Positions 46,688-59,194 of a stretch of DNA of 64,000 nucleotides are shown in pieces. The position numbers and the translations under genes were made by a program. Source of the DNA: Gongronella butleri (lineage: Eukaryota > Mucoromycota > Mucoromycetes > Mucorales > Cunninghamellaceae). The notes under the pieces are model-generated. The model made no database searches. It was not told the origin of the DNA and was given only the letters and a program-made list of their open reading frames with translations. Positions within the stretch are counted from its first letter, which is position 1; every line of letters starts with the position of its first letter. The DNA is taken from contig JAIWZP010000021.1 in assembly GCA_025201375.1 (NCBI GenBank), forward strand, positions 1 through 64,000, in the 5' to 3' direction.

Positions 46688-48868
46688 ATTGCCGCTCAAC
46701 GTACCTCAAATGTAATAAAATGCCCGTGCAGCTGCGCAGCACACATATTTAATTTAAAACATGCGAACGCGTTGTCAATCAAGATGTGGCTCTTTATTTC
46801 AGTGCCAAAGGAATTGATGGGATTGAATCACTGGGGCGTCAGAATTCCCAAATGGATGGAATTTGGCGCTTTGGTGTATTGCTTTTTGATGCTTGACATG
46901 CTTTTGCTACAGATTCTCTGCATGAGATTCACACCTTTTTGCTCACATACTATCCATTATAAATGGCGACCAAATAAATAGTTTGGCGAGAAATTAATCT
47001 TGGAGTACTATAAATTGTATTTTGGTCACCTGTCCACAAAATTTACCATCTACAAGAACAATTCTTCCTTTGAACTCATAATTCTAGGGTTTCTCATTCA
47101 ATTGTACCCATTCTTGTAGCCCTGTAATCACTGGTTAGCGCGCAAGGGCAATTGTTGGAAATAGCGGGATTTCCAAGGGGCATAGTCGTGGATTTGAAAA
47201 CAGCGAAATGTGTGTCCTCATATTGCCACTCCATTCACACACATGGTAAACGCTCCTCTTTCACCGATGAAAAGGCAATAAAAGCATGGTGCATCGACCG
47301 GTTTTCGCGCAAAATGCTTTTGATGTCCAATTTTCGTCTCAAGGTCAATTTGACGAAAAGAACATGTATCTTCAAGGAATACACATCATCAGAAAGAGCA
47401 TGGCTTGTTGCATACGTGAACATTAGTAATCAATGAAAAAAGCAAGTTTTTGAGAGTATTTGACACGGTTATAATATCATGGAGAATTTTCGACGCGTAA
47501 AAAAGCGCGACAAAAGTCGACTCACACGCGCATGTTCCTAGCCAATGACATCTAACTAGAGTGTGTTTTGCTAATGGATGCGTCGGCGCGGCTCTCAGGA
47601 CGCGTTCTTCCCCAACTCGCCGTTGAATTTAAATATAAAATTGCTCATTGTCGTCAACCAGCAGACGCGACCCAGTCTTTTTTCGCTTTTTTTCGTGGTT
47701 TCTTCATGTGCTTTATCGTGTGTGCAAGTTTGACGATTTCGGGAGAACTAATTTTTCGATTTTTGATTTGGAGGCTTCCCACGACAAAAAAAAAATTGAT
47801 TTGCGTGTTGCGTGCCCTGGTGACATTTGGCAGCTACAAATTGCGTTCCCTTCGAGGTTTTGTGTTTGTCGTTTCATGTTTAGACGCGCTTCGGGGCGCT
47901 CCAGCGCCTGGTTGGCGACTTGCTTTAGATTATATAGCCAAATGACTATTTTTGAGCGTCCATTTGCGAAACCTGTCCAGATCATTCTAAAATTGAAACA
48001 GAAAGATTCCAAGGCAAGTGCTCAAATAACAACAGGTTTTCAAGGCATTCGGTTAGCACACTTTTGTAGTATCGTGCAAAATTGAGGCCAAAATACTCGG
48101 TGATGTATCTGTCCCTGGAAATACACCCAAATGAGTTTGAAATAAAAATGGCATAGTTGTTGACAAAGGCAAGGCACTGTGTTTTATGAAACGAAAAGGG
48201 CGATGCGTCAAGGTGGCCATCGATAAACTCGCGATCAAAGCGATTTTCTCAATTATTTTCGTTTGTTACTGACAACCAGCCAGCATTTTTACCGGCTCGC
48301 ACTGTTCCCGAGGGAAGCTTCTACGCCTTGGATTCCTGTCCCCTTTCCCCAAGTCTTGTACTTGTGTTGCGGTGGCGCATTAACAGGCAAATTTTTCACT
48401 TTTGGGTATCCACATGACGTCAATGTGGGTTGTCGGGTATTTTTTTCAGGTGTGCATTGAGACAAAAGTACGCCACACGTGGATAGCAAGTTGCCTTTTG
48501 CCCCCTTTTTAACGCTGGTCCCAGTTTCAAGACTTTTTTTTTTTTTCATGGCCAACGTGTTGCCCAACACATAAATTGAGATGTTGGTAAACGTATTGTT
48601 GACCAAAGACGCATGGTGCGAACTGACCATTTCAGACATGTTGAAGCACATGGCTGAAAACAACTCGAATTGTTCGCTGATCAAGACCAAATTTGATGAG
48701 ATAGCGATGATCACTATGCACGAAACACAGTTACAACCGATATTCATGGATTCGTGTGCTTCTCTTTATATTTCGAAGCATCTTGAACCTGAAGTCAAAT
48801 GCGGTGTGTGTGGCATGAACTATGCTAATGACAAATCGTATATCATAACCATCAAGAAACGAGACAAA
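46688..48868. other. gene-poor block downstream of the RNase T2 gene
   Basis: Contains a family 2 repeat copy at 47140-47330 and otherwise unassigned A/T-rich DNA. A plus-strand frame at 48581-48904 ends with a CGVCGMNYAND segment that looks like half of a zinc-binding site, but no domain or splice partner was found. Confidence 0.45.
47140..47330 (+). repeat. dispersed repeat family 2, partial copy
   Basis: Shares TTTCCAAGGGGCATAGTCG, a GTCCTCATAT-like word, CATTCACACACATGGTAAA, GATGAAAAGGCAATAAAA and GCATCGACCGGTTTTC with the copies at 42830 and 62040. Confidence 0.7.
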
Positions 48869-49425
48869 CTATTGCGATTCCCGAATGATGGCTGGAGCTT
48901 CTAGCCAAAGAGTATCTGTTCTCTCACGTTTTAAAAGGTGAACTACAATACCTGGTAATTGTGGTAGAGTGAGTACTAAATAAAGAACGACCGGCTGGCA
49001 AAGACATTCTGGACTTTTCCAGTCAAATCCATCAGCCCGTCCACGTTTGGTCAAAGATTGCTTGTTACATTTCGCACACTTGACAAAGCGATCAGGAGCT
49101 TTGTTTTCGCGTTTGTCAGCAAGAAGAGCACGTTTCATGAATTCTTTGGAATGCACACCATCCACATCAGCAGTGTAAACGGAATCCAAGAAATCCTCTT
49201 TCTTGCACAATTATGGCAATTGCGCTGAGGAATAGTCACCCACGTTCCACTCATCTTGATTTCTTCGTCTTTATCATCAAAGACTTCTCTGATATTTTCA
49301 AGCTCATCTTCATCAATGGGCCAGAAGTATGCCTTCTCTCCATTCTTAGTCGTGATAATGATATCATCTTTGGGATCAATTGTGTGCACGTTGTTTGACC
49401 CTGTTTTTGTCTTTTCTTTTAGCAC
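48869..49425 (-). pseudogene. possible decayed zinc-binding ORF with frameshift
   Basis: Two overlapping minus-strand frames look like one broken protein. The upstream frame reads EKAYFWPIDEDELENIREV to RNCHNC; the downstream one begins CKKEDFLDSVYTADVDGVHS and continues KCAKCNKQSLTKRGRADGFD and SPECLCQP. The two meet at about 49212-49216, where a TGTG doublet suggests a 2-bp duplication. Cys pairs suggest zinc ribbons. No family was recognised and there is no clear promoter. An unrecognised intron is an alternative to a frameshift. Confidence 0.35.
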
Positions 49426-49530
49426 CCTTTTATTATGAAGACATTGTATTTAGGAGACAATTGAGAGAGTTGATGCCAAGGAGGAAGGGAGGGAGACGTC
49501 GCACAGGCAAAAGGAGAGAAAATAATGTTG

Positions 49531-50614
49531 CTACAGTGATGGCTTTTCTGTGCCATTGGTTGGATGATACGGCGCAGCGGCCGGATCGCTACCTAGTCGC
49601 ACGCGCGCTGGCTCAGGGATAATGATTGTGTAGTAATCGCTTTGATTCAGTGTTTGATTATATGATGGCAATGTCAATGCTTGGAATCGATCATCGACGT
49701 CGATTTCAAGCACCTGAAAAAAACAAGAAAAAAAGGAGTGGTGAGTTCCTCTCCTTTTTAGGACGCGCCATCCGCCAGGCGCATGGCCATTCATGCTGCA
49801 AGGGACGTGAATCGGCATGAACTTGGCAAGTGTCCCGCTCAATTCTTTTCTATCCTCTTACATAACGTGTTGCCTTCCAAAAGCGCGACCAATGGGGCCG
49901 CTCGCACACGAAACGATATTGAATCCCGCGAATATTTTCAGTTGCATTGAACCGCTCGCATACATCGTACACTGTTGCCTCAAACTAAAGAGCGCGGGGA
50001 GCGCAAAAGAAAGGGAAAAGGGGGGCGGGAGGTGAGGTCTTGGGGCAAGGGCAGTTGGGGGGGGCGGGGGCGTATGTCCCATGGTATTGTCCTTTTATGC
50101 GACTATTGCGCACTCATCAATGCCCCGTTCGACACCCTTTTTCATTTTACCTTGTTGCGCATAATCTTGTATCTCCATACAAAGAGAAACAATGTCACGT
50201 ACACCAGGATCGGGATGAGCACATAATTGGTGGATTCGATGGACGCAAGGAAAAAATAGAGCAAAAAGCCCTCAATGGCGCAAAAGAGGCCGACAACGAG
50301 ACTCCACACCCACCGGCGTTGAGGTGGAGGTTGCGCATCCATGTTGTAATGGAACACATCGAGCACAGCCTGAAAGTTGTGAATGGCCCACTGCAAAGCG
50401 TAAAAAAAAAAAAAAAAAAAAAAAAATTAAAACGGGATCATTCACGCGTCAGCGCCGCGCTGTGTCGGACATCCAATGGCTGCTTGCCCTGCTTTCTTTT
50501 TTTTGTAGAGTGCGGCGGCGGTCATTGTCTCACCTTTTCTTGATCATGCTCGCCAAAGGGGTACGAGTGATCGAATCGATGCCTGCTATTAAGATACAAT
50601 TGTATTGTTTTCAT
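49531..50614 (-). CDS. two-span membrane protein of unrecognised family
   Basis: Four exons (50614-50534, 50390-50151, 49984-49862 and 49713-49531) join in frame with GT-AG borders to 208 residues. The N-terminus (RHRFDHSYPFGEHDQEKW) is polar. A hydrophobic hairpin follows (WVWSLVVGLFCAIEGFLLYF and YVLIPILVYVTLFLFVW), then a basic stretch (RYKIMRNK). The soluble C-terminal part contains CERFNATENIRGIQYRF and RYVLEIDVDDRF, and ends in a Pro/Asn-rich tail. The pattern of a hairpin followed by a short strand-rich domain faintly recalls Golga7/Erf4 or CHIC proteins, but I cannot support that assignment. The exon 2 frame also stays open to a stop at 50142, so an unspliced read would be truncated. 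Confidence 0.7.
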
Positions 50615-50902
50615 TGTGTGCCCCCCGTAGTGAATTGAGGAAGAAGAATGGGTGGGAAAGAAACAGATGAAAACAGCCCAGATATGAGGACAAAAGGGAC
50701 GGGACCGCGCTCGGCTTAAAATTAGGGGGGTTGCATGGGCACAATGACCGCCCCCATCACGTCAATATAATAATGAAATAGGAGAAAAGTCAATCCAATT
50801 TAAATTAGTGCCAGAATGCCGTTCTTTATCCAGCTTGCGCTTTCACAACAAAATCAATAAATTAAAAAGAAAATGAAAAAGGGTTCGAAATGGCTTTTTG
50901 TT

Positions 50903-53900
50903 TCAGCGGTCGTCAATGGTACGATTGAGATTGTACGCAGCTGCATCATAAAAAATAAAAAAAAAAATAAAAAAAGAAATGAGCGCATTGTCGGGTACAT
51001 AAAGTTGCCAATGGTCGCTCTCGTGGGTTTCTTCCCCCCCCCGCCTAATCTCCTATATTCTTTCTCTTTTTTTTTGATTTCTTACAGCTGATGAACGCAA
51101 TGTGAGTGAAAGCCTGGGGGAAATTGCCAAGCAGCTCACCGCTGCGTGCCACCTCTTCACTGAAGAGTCCGACGTGATTGGAATAGGCCAGCATGCGCTC
51201 AAACATGATGGATGCGCGCAACAGCAGCTTTTTGTCATATTTTCCAGCGCGTGCCAGGGCCTCAACGAGCCAAAAGGTGCACATGGAGAATGCACCTTCT
51301 TCTCCACCCACACCGTCATCAATCGTCAAGAAATTGTAGCGGAACACGAGATCATTCGTCACCAGGCCGCCTAAAAATCAAAAAAAAAGGGGGGAAACAG
51401 AACGGTCAGCCAATCACGCAAGGGGTGAGCAATTGAGGGCCTCGGTCAGCCCGGGAATGAACAAATGCTAGTTTTTACCCTTTTCAGGGGGAAGCAAGAT
51501 GCGACGGATCGTGCTGAGCAAACGAGGGTCCGTGGGCGAACAGAAAAAGACGAGCGGCATGATCAAGCAGCTGGCATCCACGGCGTCCTGAGTCTCTATG
51601 CTCTGCGTGTACATTTGGAGCTCCTGATTGAAGCAATGTGCCTGGATTGTCTCATAGATCTCGTCGCGCGTTTTGAGCCAAAGATCGCGATCGGAGCACG
51701 GGAACATTCGCTTTTCTGACAGACGGAGCGCTAAAAGAAAACAAAAAATAAGAGTCATGTCGCGTCGTGTCGTGCATTATTTAAAAAACGTAAGAGCCAT
51801 GTCGCGTCGCGTCGCGTTTTTCCTTTTCTATTTTTTTTTCGTTTTTCTTTTTGAATTTACCTCGATCGACAGCGACCCAGCACATGACCATGGAGTAAGT
51901 GAAGCGTTGCTTTGAAGAGCGGACCTCCCAGATGGACATGTCGGGCTGCTTCCAGTGATTCACGACGTAATTGGTCAATTTGCGCACGGCGAGCCACATG
52001 TCATAGCCAATTGGCTCGCCATACTTGTTGTACAGGTAGATCCCGTCCATGAGCTCGCCATAAATGTCCAGCTGCAAGTGATCGTAAGCGCCATTGCCGA
52101 CGCGCACGGGGCGCGACGATCTGTAGCCCTCCCAATGCTCAAGCTCATATTCTTCGAGGCGCTTGACGCCATCAATGCTGTACATGATGTTCAGCGACCC
52201 GTCTTCATTCTAAAAGAGGACAAAACGAGCACGATCGGGGTCGTCAGCGGGTCACGTGGCCAACAAGATCTCGCGAATTTTCGTGCGATTTTACCAAATC
52301 ATTGCATCTGTCACTGATGAACTTCATGTAGTGCGAGGCTTCCTCAGTGAAACCGAGGCGCAGGAAAGCATAGATAGTGAATGAGGCGTCGCGCACCCAG
52401 ACATAGCGATAGTCCCAATTGCGAGGACCCCCAATCGCTGAAAATAGAGAAAAAGTTTCAAAATCAGGTGATCTTTCCCCGTCTTCCCCAATTCGCAATT
52501 GCTTTCCCCTTTTCTTTTTGTCTACCTTCGGGCAAGCCAAATGTGGGAGCTGCTACCACGGCCCCCGTCTGTGTGACAACACAAAAAAAAAAAAGTTGGC
52601 GCGACGTTCCTCATTTTTTTCGATTTTTTCGGTTATTTTTTCATGTTACCGGTTCATAAGTGAGCAGCTTTAGCGTGAAAGCGGAGCGCAGAACGTGTTC
52701 GCGCCAGCGACCCTTGTACGTGCTCATTGAGATCCAACTATGCCAGTATTTCGCGGTTTGGCGGAAGATGGCATCCATGAGGCTGACGGTGAGGGGTGGG
52801 TCATAGGCGCTCAGCATGATTTTTTCACGATACGACGCATCAGGCTTGGGTGGGGGCGGCACCTCGCGGAAGATGAAGGTAACTTCCTGTCCCTCTTGCA
52901 GCGTAAAGGCTGAAACAATACCGGGGCCCTTGATTCCAAGCTCAGTGGCGTCCTTGTCGAGGCGCAAGTTGATATAGGGACACTCAAAGTCGCCGCACTT
53001 TGTCAGGAAGCGGAGATCCATGGTTAGATGTGGACGATCAGGTATGCCCGAGTCCTCGACATCAAAAATGACGCGTTGAGGCGATGATTGATAAAGCGTG
53101 TCATCTTCGTCGTAAATACGCGTCGTGCGCAAGAGCGTGCCATCGACAATTGCATCGTACGCATTGCCTTGGCCGCCCGGGGCGGTTCCTCCTTGTTGCG
53201 TTGGGTGTGCGCCTTGGGCATTTTCTTTTTTCTTCTCGACAACGGCCGTGTGCTTGGATAAGCCGTAATTGAAGGCCGGGTAGCACTGCATCTCAAAGTC
53301 GACGGTGCCTCGGATGACCTTGACGGTGCGGATGACCCAGGGGAGCAATGGCTTGGACGAGAGACGCTGGCCTTTTTCGGGAATGTGCATGTAATCGACA
53401 ATCTCGGAAACACCCTCGTCGGACATGAAGCGCGTGGTGAGAATATTGCTGTTGGGCAGATACTGCTGCTTGTTGCTCGTATGCTTGGTCGGGTACACGG
53501 AAAAGTGGCCGCCCTTGTCCTTGTCCAAGATGCGAGCGAAAATCGACGGACTGTCGAATTTTGGATAGCAGAAAAAGTCAATGGAGCCATCCGTGCCCAC
53601 CAAGCACACCGTGCGCAGGTTGCCGATGATGCCATAATTCTCAATGGGCAGATACCCACGCGTACGGATGTTGCATCGCGTGTCTTCCAACCTGTCGCTT
53701 CCAGTGCTATGTACAGACCCCGCATGCGATTGGCGACGCATGTCCGCCACATACCGCACGCCGTCGGGGAGCTCACGCGCAGGTATGCGCTCGGCCTCGA
53801 TCTCGGTGTCCAACTGAAAACCAAACGACTGCGCAAAAAAAAAAAAAAAAAAAAAGTGAACTCAGGGTGAATTAGGCGCTTTTGCGCTTTACCTTGTCTT

Positions 53901-53937
53901 CGTGCTCCTCTTGGTTGACCTTGTAAATGTCACTCAT
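50903..53937 (-). CDS. GH15 trehalase/glucoamylase-type glycoside hydrolase
   Basis: Cytosolic-looking hydrolase (no signal peptide) of the GH15 family resembling bacterial-type trehalases. Exon 1 (53937-53893) gives [15 protein letters not shown]; exon 2 (53828-52650) carries the N-terminal domain ([39 protein letters not shown]). The catalytic domain follows with [18 protein letters not shown], the general-acid segment [15 protein letters not shown] and the second acid segment [21 protein letters not shown]. Both catalytic Glu candidates are present. The last exon, [12 protein letters not shown], stops at 50903 and is found only by splicing at a T|gtaag donor near 51084. A Gln/Gly-rich insert ([13 protein letters not shown]) interrupts the N-terminal domain. 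Substrate (trehalose or alpha-glucan) is not decided by sequence. Confidence 0.9.
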
Positions 53938-54184
53938 GTTTCTTGGATAAACAAAGCTTGTACAAGGGGGGGGGGAGTGAGAAAAAAAGAAAAGAGGTGT
54001 AAAAAAAAAAGGGAAAATGAATTAAAGTTTGCACAGCACGGCTTTAAAATGTTCCATGCCACCCCAGGACGTTTCAAATCCAAGCTCCGATTCATGCGCA
54101 AAAGCGCGATTCTAGTGCTAAATGCCGCCAAAAAAAAAAAAAAAAAAAAAGAACACAAAAATTGGATTTTTTATTTTAAAAAAT

Positions 54185-57100
54185 CTAGGCAATCTTGGGT
54201 ACTAGCAAGCGTTCTAAGCTGGCGGTCAAGTAGGTTTGCGTGCTTTCGGATCCATCAAAGGGCAGATCGTAAAACAGCTGGTTGGCAAGCTCGCGGTGAG
54301 CGTCATAATCCATCTTTTCGGCAAATTGCGGCGATTTGGCAAGCGCCGCCTTGTTTTTGTCAACCCATGTGTTCCAAAAGGCACGCTGCGCGTCCTGCAT
54401 GATGACGGGCACGTCGACATTGCCTTGGATCATTTTGCCCTTGTGTGTGGGCTGCATCAGCATCTCGTACGTGAGCACCAGGATTTCCACGGCGATCTGG
54501 CGCTGTGCAGGGTCGGCAAAGAAACCCAGGAAGCTCTCGACGGCCAAGGCAAAGCTGAATTCGCCCGGCGTCTTATCAAGGACCGTGGGATCGCGCGGCA
54601 AATAGTGGTCGCCAATGAGCAAACCATGGCATTGATCCAACACCTTCCAAGTGCGCGTGAAAAAGTTTTTGGGGGCGCGATTGAGCGCGCCGTCATTCAT
54701 GCGGCGGCGGAACCATCGACCGTGCGACGTTGGGAACAACCGGTGGATATTTTGCTCCGTCACCTGCTCGTCGTTGCTCTCAAAAAAGGTGAATTCACGT
54801 TGCACCATCTCCGTGGGACCATCCATTGCATGCTTGTGCATCTCGGCAGCATTCGACGGGTCGCCTGCGCATCGAGAAGAAGAAGAAAAAAAAAACAAAC
54901 AGTTGAGAACGCGATTTTTTTCCTGCAAACTCTTTTTTTTTAGCTTTTTTTTTTCCTGACCTTTTTCGGCAATGAGAACAAACGAATCGCGATATTGAAC
55001 GTCGCGAATGGTCTGACTACCCAGGGAGGCCAGTGCGTCAATGGCGTCCGGTGTGAGATGCTCGGTAAAGTCGTCACGGGCAGCAATGATGACAATCATG
55101 TCCGGTTTGAGGGATTGAACGAATTTGGCAAAATCGTTGCTCTCGCGTGTGGAGATGTGAGTGTCAAACGAGGCGTGCTCCATGATCAGCTTGTCGTGGC
55201 GGTCGACAGCCCAGACGTGCACACCGCGCGACTTTGCAAACATCACATAGCCATTGATGTCGACCTTTGCGAAATTGCCGGCGTGGAACCCGGCCGATTG
55301 GCCGCGGATCAGAATCTTGTTGTCGTCGCGATTCATGGGAATCGCGGTCTGGGGGCAATTGAGGTCGTCATTGGCGCCATTGGTCGCTTTTTCGACACCA
55401 TCGATGCCATTTGCGGCTGCGGCCGAGCGCTGGGCGACCATGGCCATGTTGACGGTGAGCAGGCCGGCGGCGTGGTCGCGGACAAGGACGTCGACGTTCT
55501 TTTGGATCAGGCTGGGGCCGGACAGGACAGTGCCCAGGAGCGATTGCAATTCAAAAGGCGAAAGTTGCATCAAATGCTCAATTGCCTCCTCCTCGTCGCA
55601 GTGGTTGATGCGACGGATTTCCTCGCGCAATGCAATGATGATGTAGTGTGTGCGCAGGCGCAAGATACCATCAAACATGGAGGGTGTCGACCGGATGAAG
55701 CCGCCCAAGTAAATAATGATTTCTTGCACGACGGGGCCTTCGCGCACATCATCGGCGCAATGCTTGCGGATCATCTTGGCCACGGTGTCGGGGCCGACGG
55801 CGCTAGAAATCAAGTATTCGAGCGGGCCGGAGCCGACGGAAATCTGCTTTTGGCGAAGCACCAAGTCAATGATATTGATGGTGAGCGACGGCACGCCTTT
55901 TCCAAGCAAACCCGACGCCTGGCGCGCAATGGACCAATACTGTCGATGCACGGCCTTTAGATAGACCTCCTCGAGAAGCTGGCGCAATGTGGCGTCCAAA
56001 TCGCTCAAATAATAGTCCAAATGCTCGCATGACACGAGATAATGCAGTAAATCGACCTGATCGTACAGATTGACGGATTGTTGCAGGCTGTCGATGGCCG
56101 ACATGAATTGCGAGCGATCGCCAAGGGTGAGAGACAAGACGTGGTCCTGTTGATCATGAATGGCCACGGTGGTGTCAATGTGTGGCTGAACAAGTGACGT
56201 GGGCGACGAAGAAGTGGTGGTCGTTGTCGTTGTCGTTGACGATGGCGACGTAATATTGGCCGTCATGGTGATGGTGGGTGTACCCTCCGCTGAGGATGAC
56301 ACGGGCGATGCCGAGCGATTGGGCGTGCTGGTCTCTGCATGCTCCTTTAGGCGGAAATGCGTCTTTTTCGCATTGTGGCCCATGTTCTCGAGCGCTTGGA
56401 CAACTTCCTGGAAATAGCCTTCGTCGTCCAATTTGTCCAATGGCGTGCCCAGTGCGCGTCCGTGGAAGGAGCTGCGACGCTTGGGCGTGCCAGGCGTACC
56501 AGGAATGCCAGGCGTGCTTGCCTGCGTCTGAGATTCGTTGAGACCAAGACGACGAGCCGCCGACTGTTTCTTTTTATGCATCTTGAGAATGTGTTGCCAT
56601 TCGTCACGCGCCTTTTCCACCAAAAAGTCGAGCGCCGCAATGTTGCTCGTGTTCAATGTCTCGACGAGGCGGCAGAGACGCACGCGGATCCCATTGCACA
56701 TACCAGAACGCAGATTCATGAAGAAATTCAGCAAATTCTTGCACGATGCGTCCACCGCAATGTCCTTTGTCGCAAGTTGCGAATGGCCCAAGATCATCTC
56801 CTTGGTCAACACCACCGTCATCGTCGGCCGCCCAGCAAATACCCAATTGTCGTGCGCAAACGCCAATTCGCTCTCAAAGCTCGACACAAGGAGATCTGGA
56901 TCAGCATTCAGGTAAAAAGTCTCATTGTCCATAAAATGAGGAGTAAATGCAAACACGTGCCCCTCCATGCGGTACAAGCGCGACGTGCCGAGCACACCCA
57001 CAGGTCTATCGTTCAAAAAAAGGGGGGACAGAGTCAGCACACACATACATTTTTTTTCTTCTTATTTTTTTTTTTTGCTTTTTTTTTTTTTGCTTTTTTT

Positions 57101-59194
57101 TTTTTTGCTTTTTTTTTTTTTGCTTTTTTTTTTTTCTCTTTTCCTAGGGCTCACCTCTTGGGACGACCAGTCAATCCGAGCTTGGTATTGCGTCCAAGCG
57201 AATAGTAGACATCAGCAAGCGCGCGCGGCGGGAGAACCGTGAAACGATCCGAGATTTCGTCAACGGTCTGGGTTTCGAGGCCATAGGTGGCCAAGGCTTC
57301 TTGCAATTCCTCGTCTTCCGCGAGCAGAACAATTTGCACTAGAGTATCCTTCTTGCGCCCATTGACAGTGAAGCGGCGGCCGAGCGGGTCCATCTCCGAG
57401 GGGGACAAAAGACCCTCACTGATCAGATTGCCCAGCAAATAGAGGGAAAGAGCCCAGACGAGCGGCGTGTTGTCATTGGGAATGCGATCCTGGGAATTGG
57501 GATTCGCGCGCTCGGCCTCAATGGCGTGCGATGGCACATAGTACAACTCTGGCACAAGGGGCAAGTGGAGCTTTTCATCATCGTCATGTGGCTGCAAAAT
57601 CGCATTGTCGGGCGCAGCGGGATCAGGCTGCGGGGCGGCGGGGTGAGCGGGATCCCAAAGGCACGAATCGATGACGACGTTGCGTAGCTTGTGATGATAC
57701 TCCTTGACTTGCTCCTCGTCGCCCACAAACAGGCCCTCAAGCAAGAGATACGTGAAAAAGAGCGGCCATTCGGACTCAATGTTCTCAAAAATCTTGAGCT
57801 CGCTATGGTTGTAGTGCAGGCGGCTCGTGTCCTCGACCACCGTCTGATGACCATCGCGCAAAAAGCGTTTCCAGCCATAGCGACCTTCCAGCTTGGCCTT
57901 GGCCTCCGCACGCGTGCGCTCAATCAAGTCAGGATCGTCCACCGCAAAGGCGGGGAACCCAATCACCGACAGGACTGACCCATCAATCTCCTTGGAGTTG
58001 GATTCACGTGGCAAAAAGCTCTTGAGCGTCGTGGCATTGCGCGTCAGCTCATCCGGCAGCACATAAATCACCTTTTTTAAAATAAAAACGACGTCATTAC
58101 AACCCGCGTTCCCGCGCCCACGTGATGTCCTCCTCCCTCCCCCCATGTGTTACCGAGAGAGGCCCGCCGCGCGCGCCAAAAAGATTGACGCCATTGATCG
58201 CTCGCAGGGCCGCGACAGCCATACCAATTGAGGAAGAATTGAGCTCAGGCTGTCCATTGTTGGTCTTGTCGCCGCGCTCCCAAATACCAAAGTCCGGCGT
58301 GCGATAAGCACCTGCATGAAAATTGATAAGAATCAGATCAATGACGTCGTGTGTCTCAACCCCCTTGTTTCTACATACGCTCAATGTAAAACACCAAATT
58401 CTGGATAAAATCAACCTCATCTTGCGTGTAAATGATCTGCAATCCACTAGTCGTCATGTCGGCCAGAGCCACAAGGAACAGACTCGTCGCGTCAATCTAC
58501 ACAAAAGGAAAAAAAAAAAAAAGTGAACAACGCGTGTCGTCAAGGGATCACATGGCTGATGCTGTACCTGCAAGTGACCCCAATCTGCATCTCCAACGAC
58601 AGTGGCCCCTGTTTCAGTCTTGTATTTGGCGTGCAATGCGTCCATGACGTGTTGAGTGTTTTTGAACTTTTCCACCTTGTGTGCTTGACGCATCATCGCA
58701 AAAAGCAGACCGCGCATCAATTTGACCACAGCATGCTCCAATTCGACTATATAAAAAAGGTGAGCATTTCGAGTGCTGGACCGCGAACAATTGCTTACAG
58801 GTGCGGCCCGTGTCCTCGTCCAGGCGTCGATAGGCAAGAGCAAGCCCATACACAGCGTAAATGGAGTAAACATTGTCGCTGTAGGAAAATAAGGATATTA
58901 ATTTCTGTCTTTTTCATTTCTCTTTTTCTCTTCCTACCGAACCCAAGCATCCGTATAGTCGCCGTGGCTCTATGGAAAAAAAAGAAAGAAAGCAAAAAAA
59001 AAAAAAAAAAAAAAACGAGCCAACGATAAGCTTGTGTGGCCCCTGCGCACCGCAAAAAGTAAATTGTTTACCGTGATGGCAACAGACGCGGGTATCAGTC
59101 CACTGGCAGCGTTCTGCTTGGATAAAATGGCAATGTTGATGACATTATAATAATAGTCGAGACGTTTGAAAGCGTGGTCCCTTTGAAATGTCAT
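54185..59194 (-). CDS. PHKA: phosphorylase kinase regulatory subunit (alpha/beta type)
   Basis: Large protein, about 1,300 residues, of the phosphorylase-b-kinase alpha/beta family, which in animals scaffolds the kinase that activates glycogen phosphorylase. It starts [20 protein letters not shown]. The GH15-like N-terminal domain includes [20 protein letters not shown] (across an intron), [13 protein letters not shown], and the family stretch [60 protein letters not shown] and [20 protein letters not shown]. The long C-terminal exons (57005-54870) contain a Ser/Thr-rich linker (about 56550-56170) and the helical region ending RLLVPKIA. There is no C-terminal CaaX box. About ten exons. Yeasts lack this family to my knowledge, so its presence is notable. 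Confidence 0.9.
57053..57136. repeat. T12-GC minisatellite in a PHKA intron
   Basis: Four runs of 12-13 T separated by GC (…TTGCTTT…) lie inside the intron that ends the large C-terminal exon of the kinase-subunit gene. On the coding strand these are A runs. Confidence 0.8.

Noticed and set aside
50142..50396. 84-residue stand-alone membrane ORF ending RNKVK
   Set aside because: Splicing at AACAAG|gtaaaa joins it in frame to two further exons, and an upstream exon supplies a better start. The apparent stop lies in the intron.
54236..55960. Long plus-strand frames of 235 and 321 codons opposite PHKA
   Set aside because: They are antisense shadows of the long C-terminal exon, produced by codon bias.
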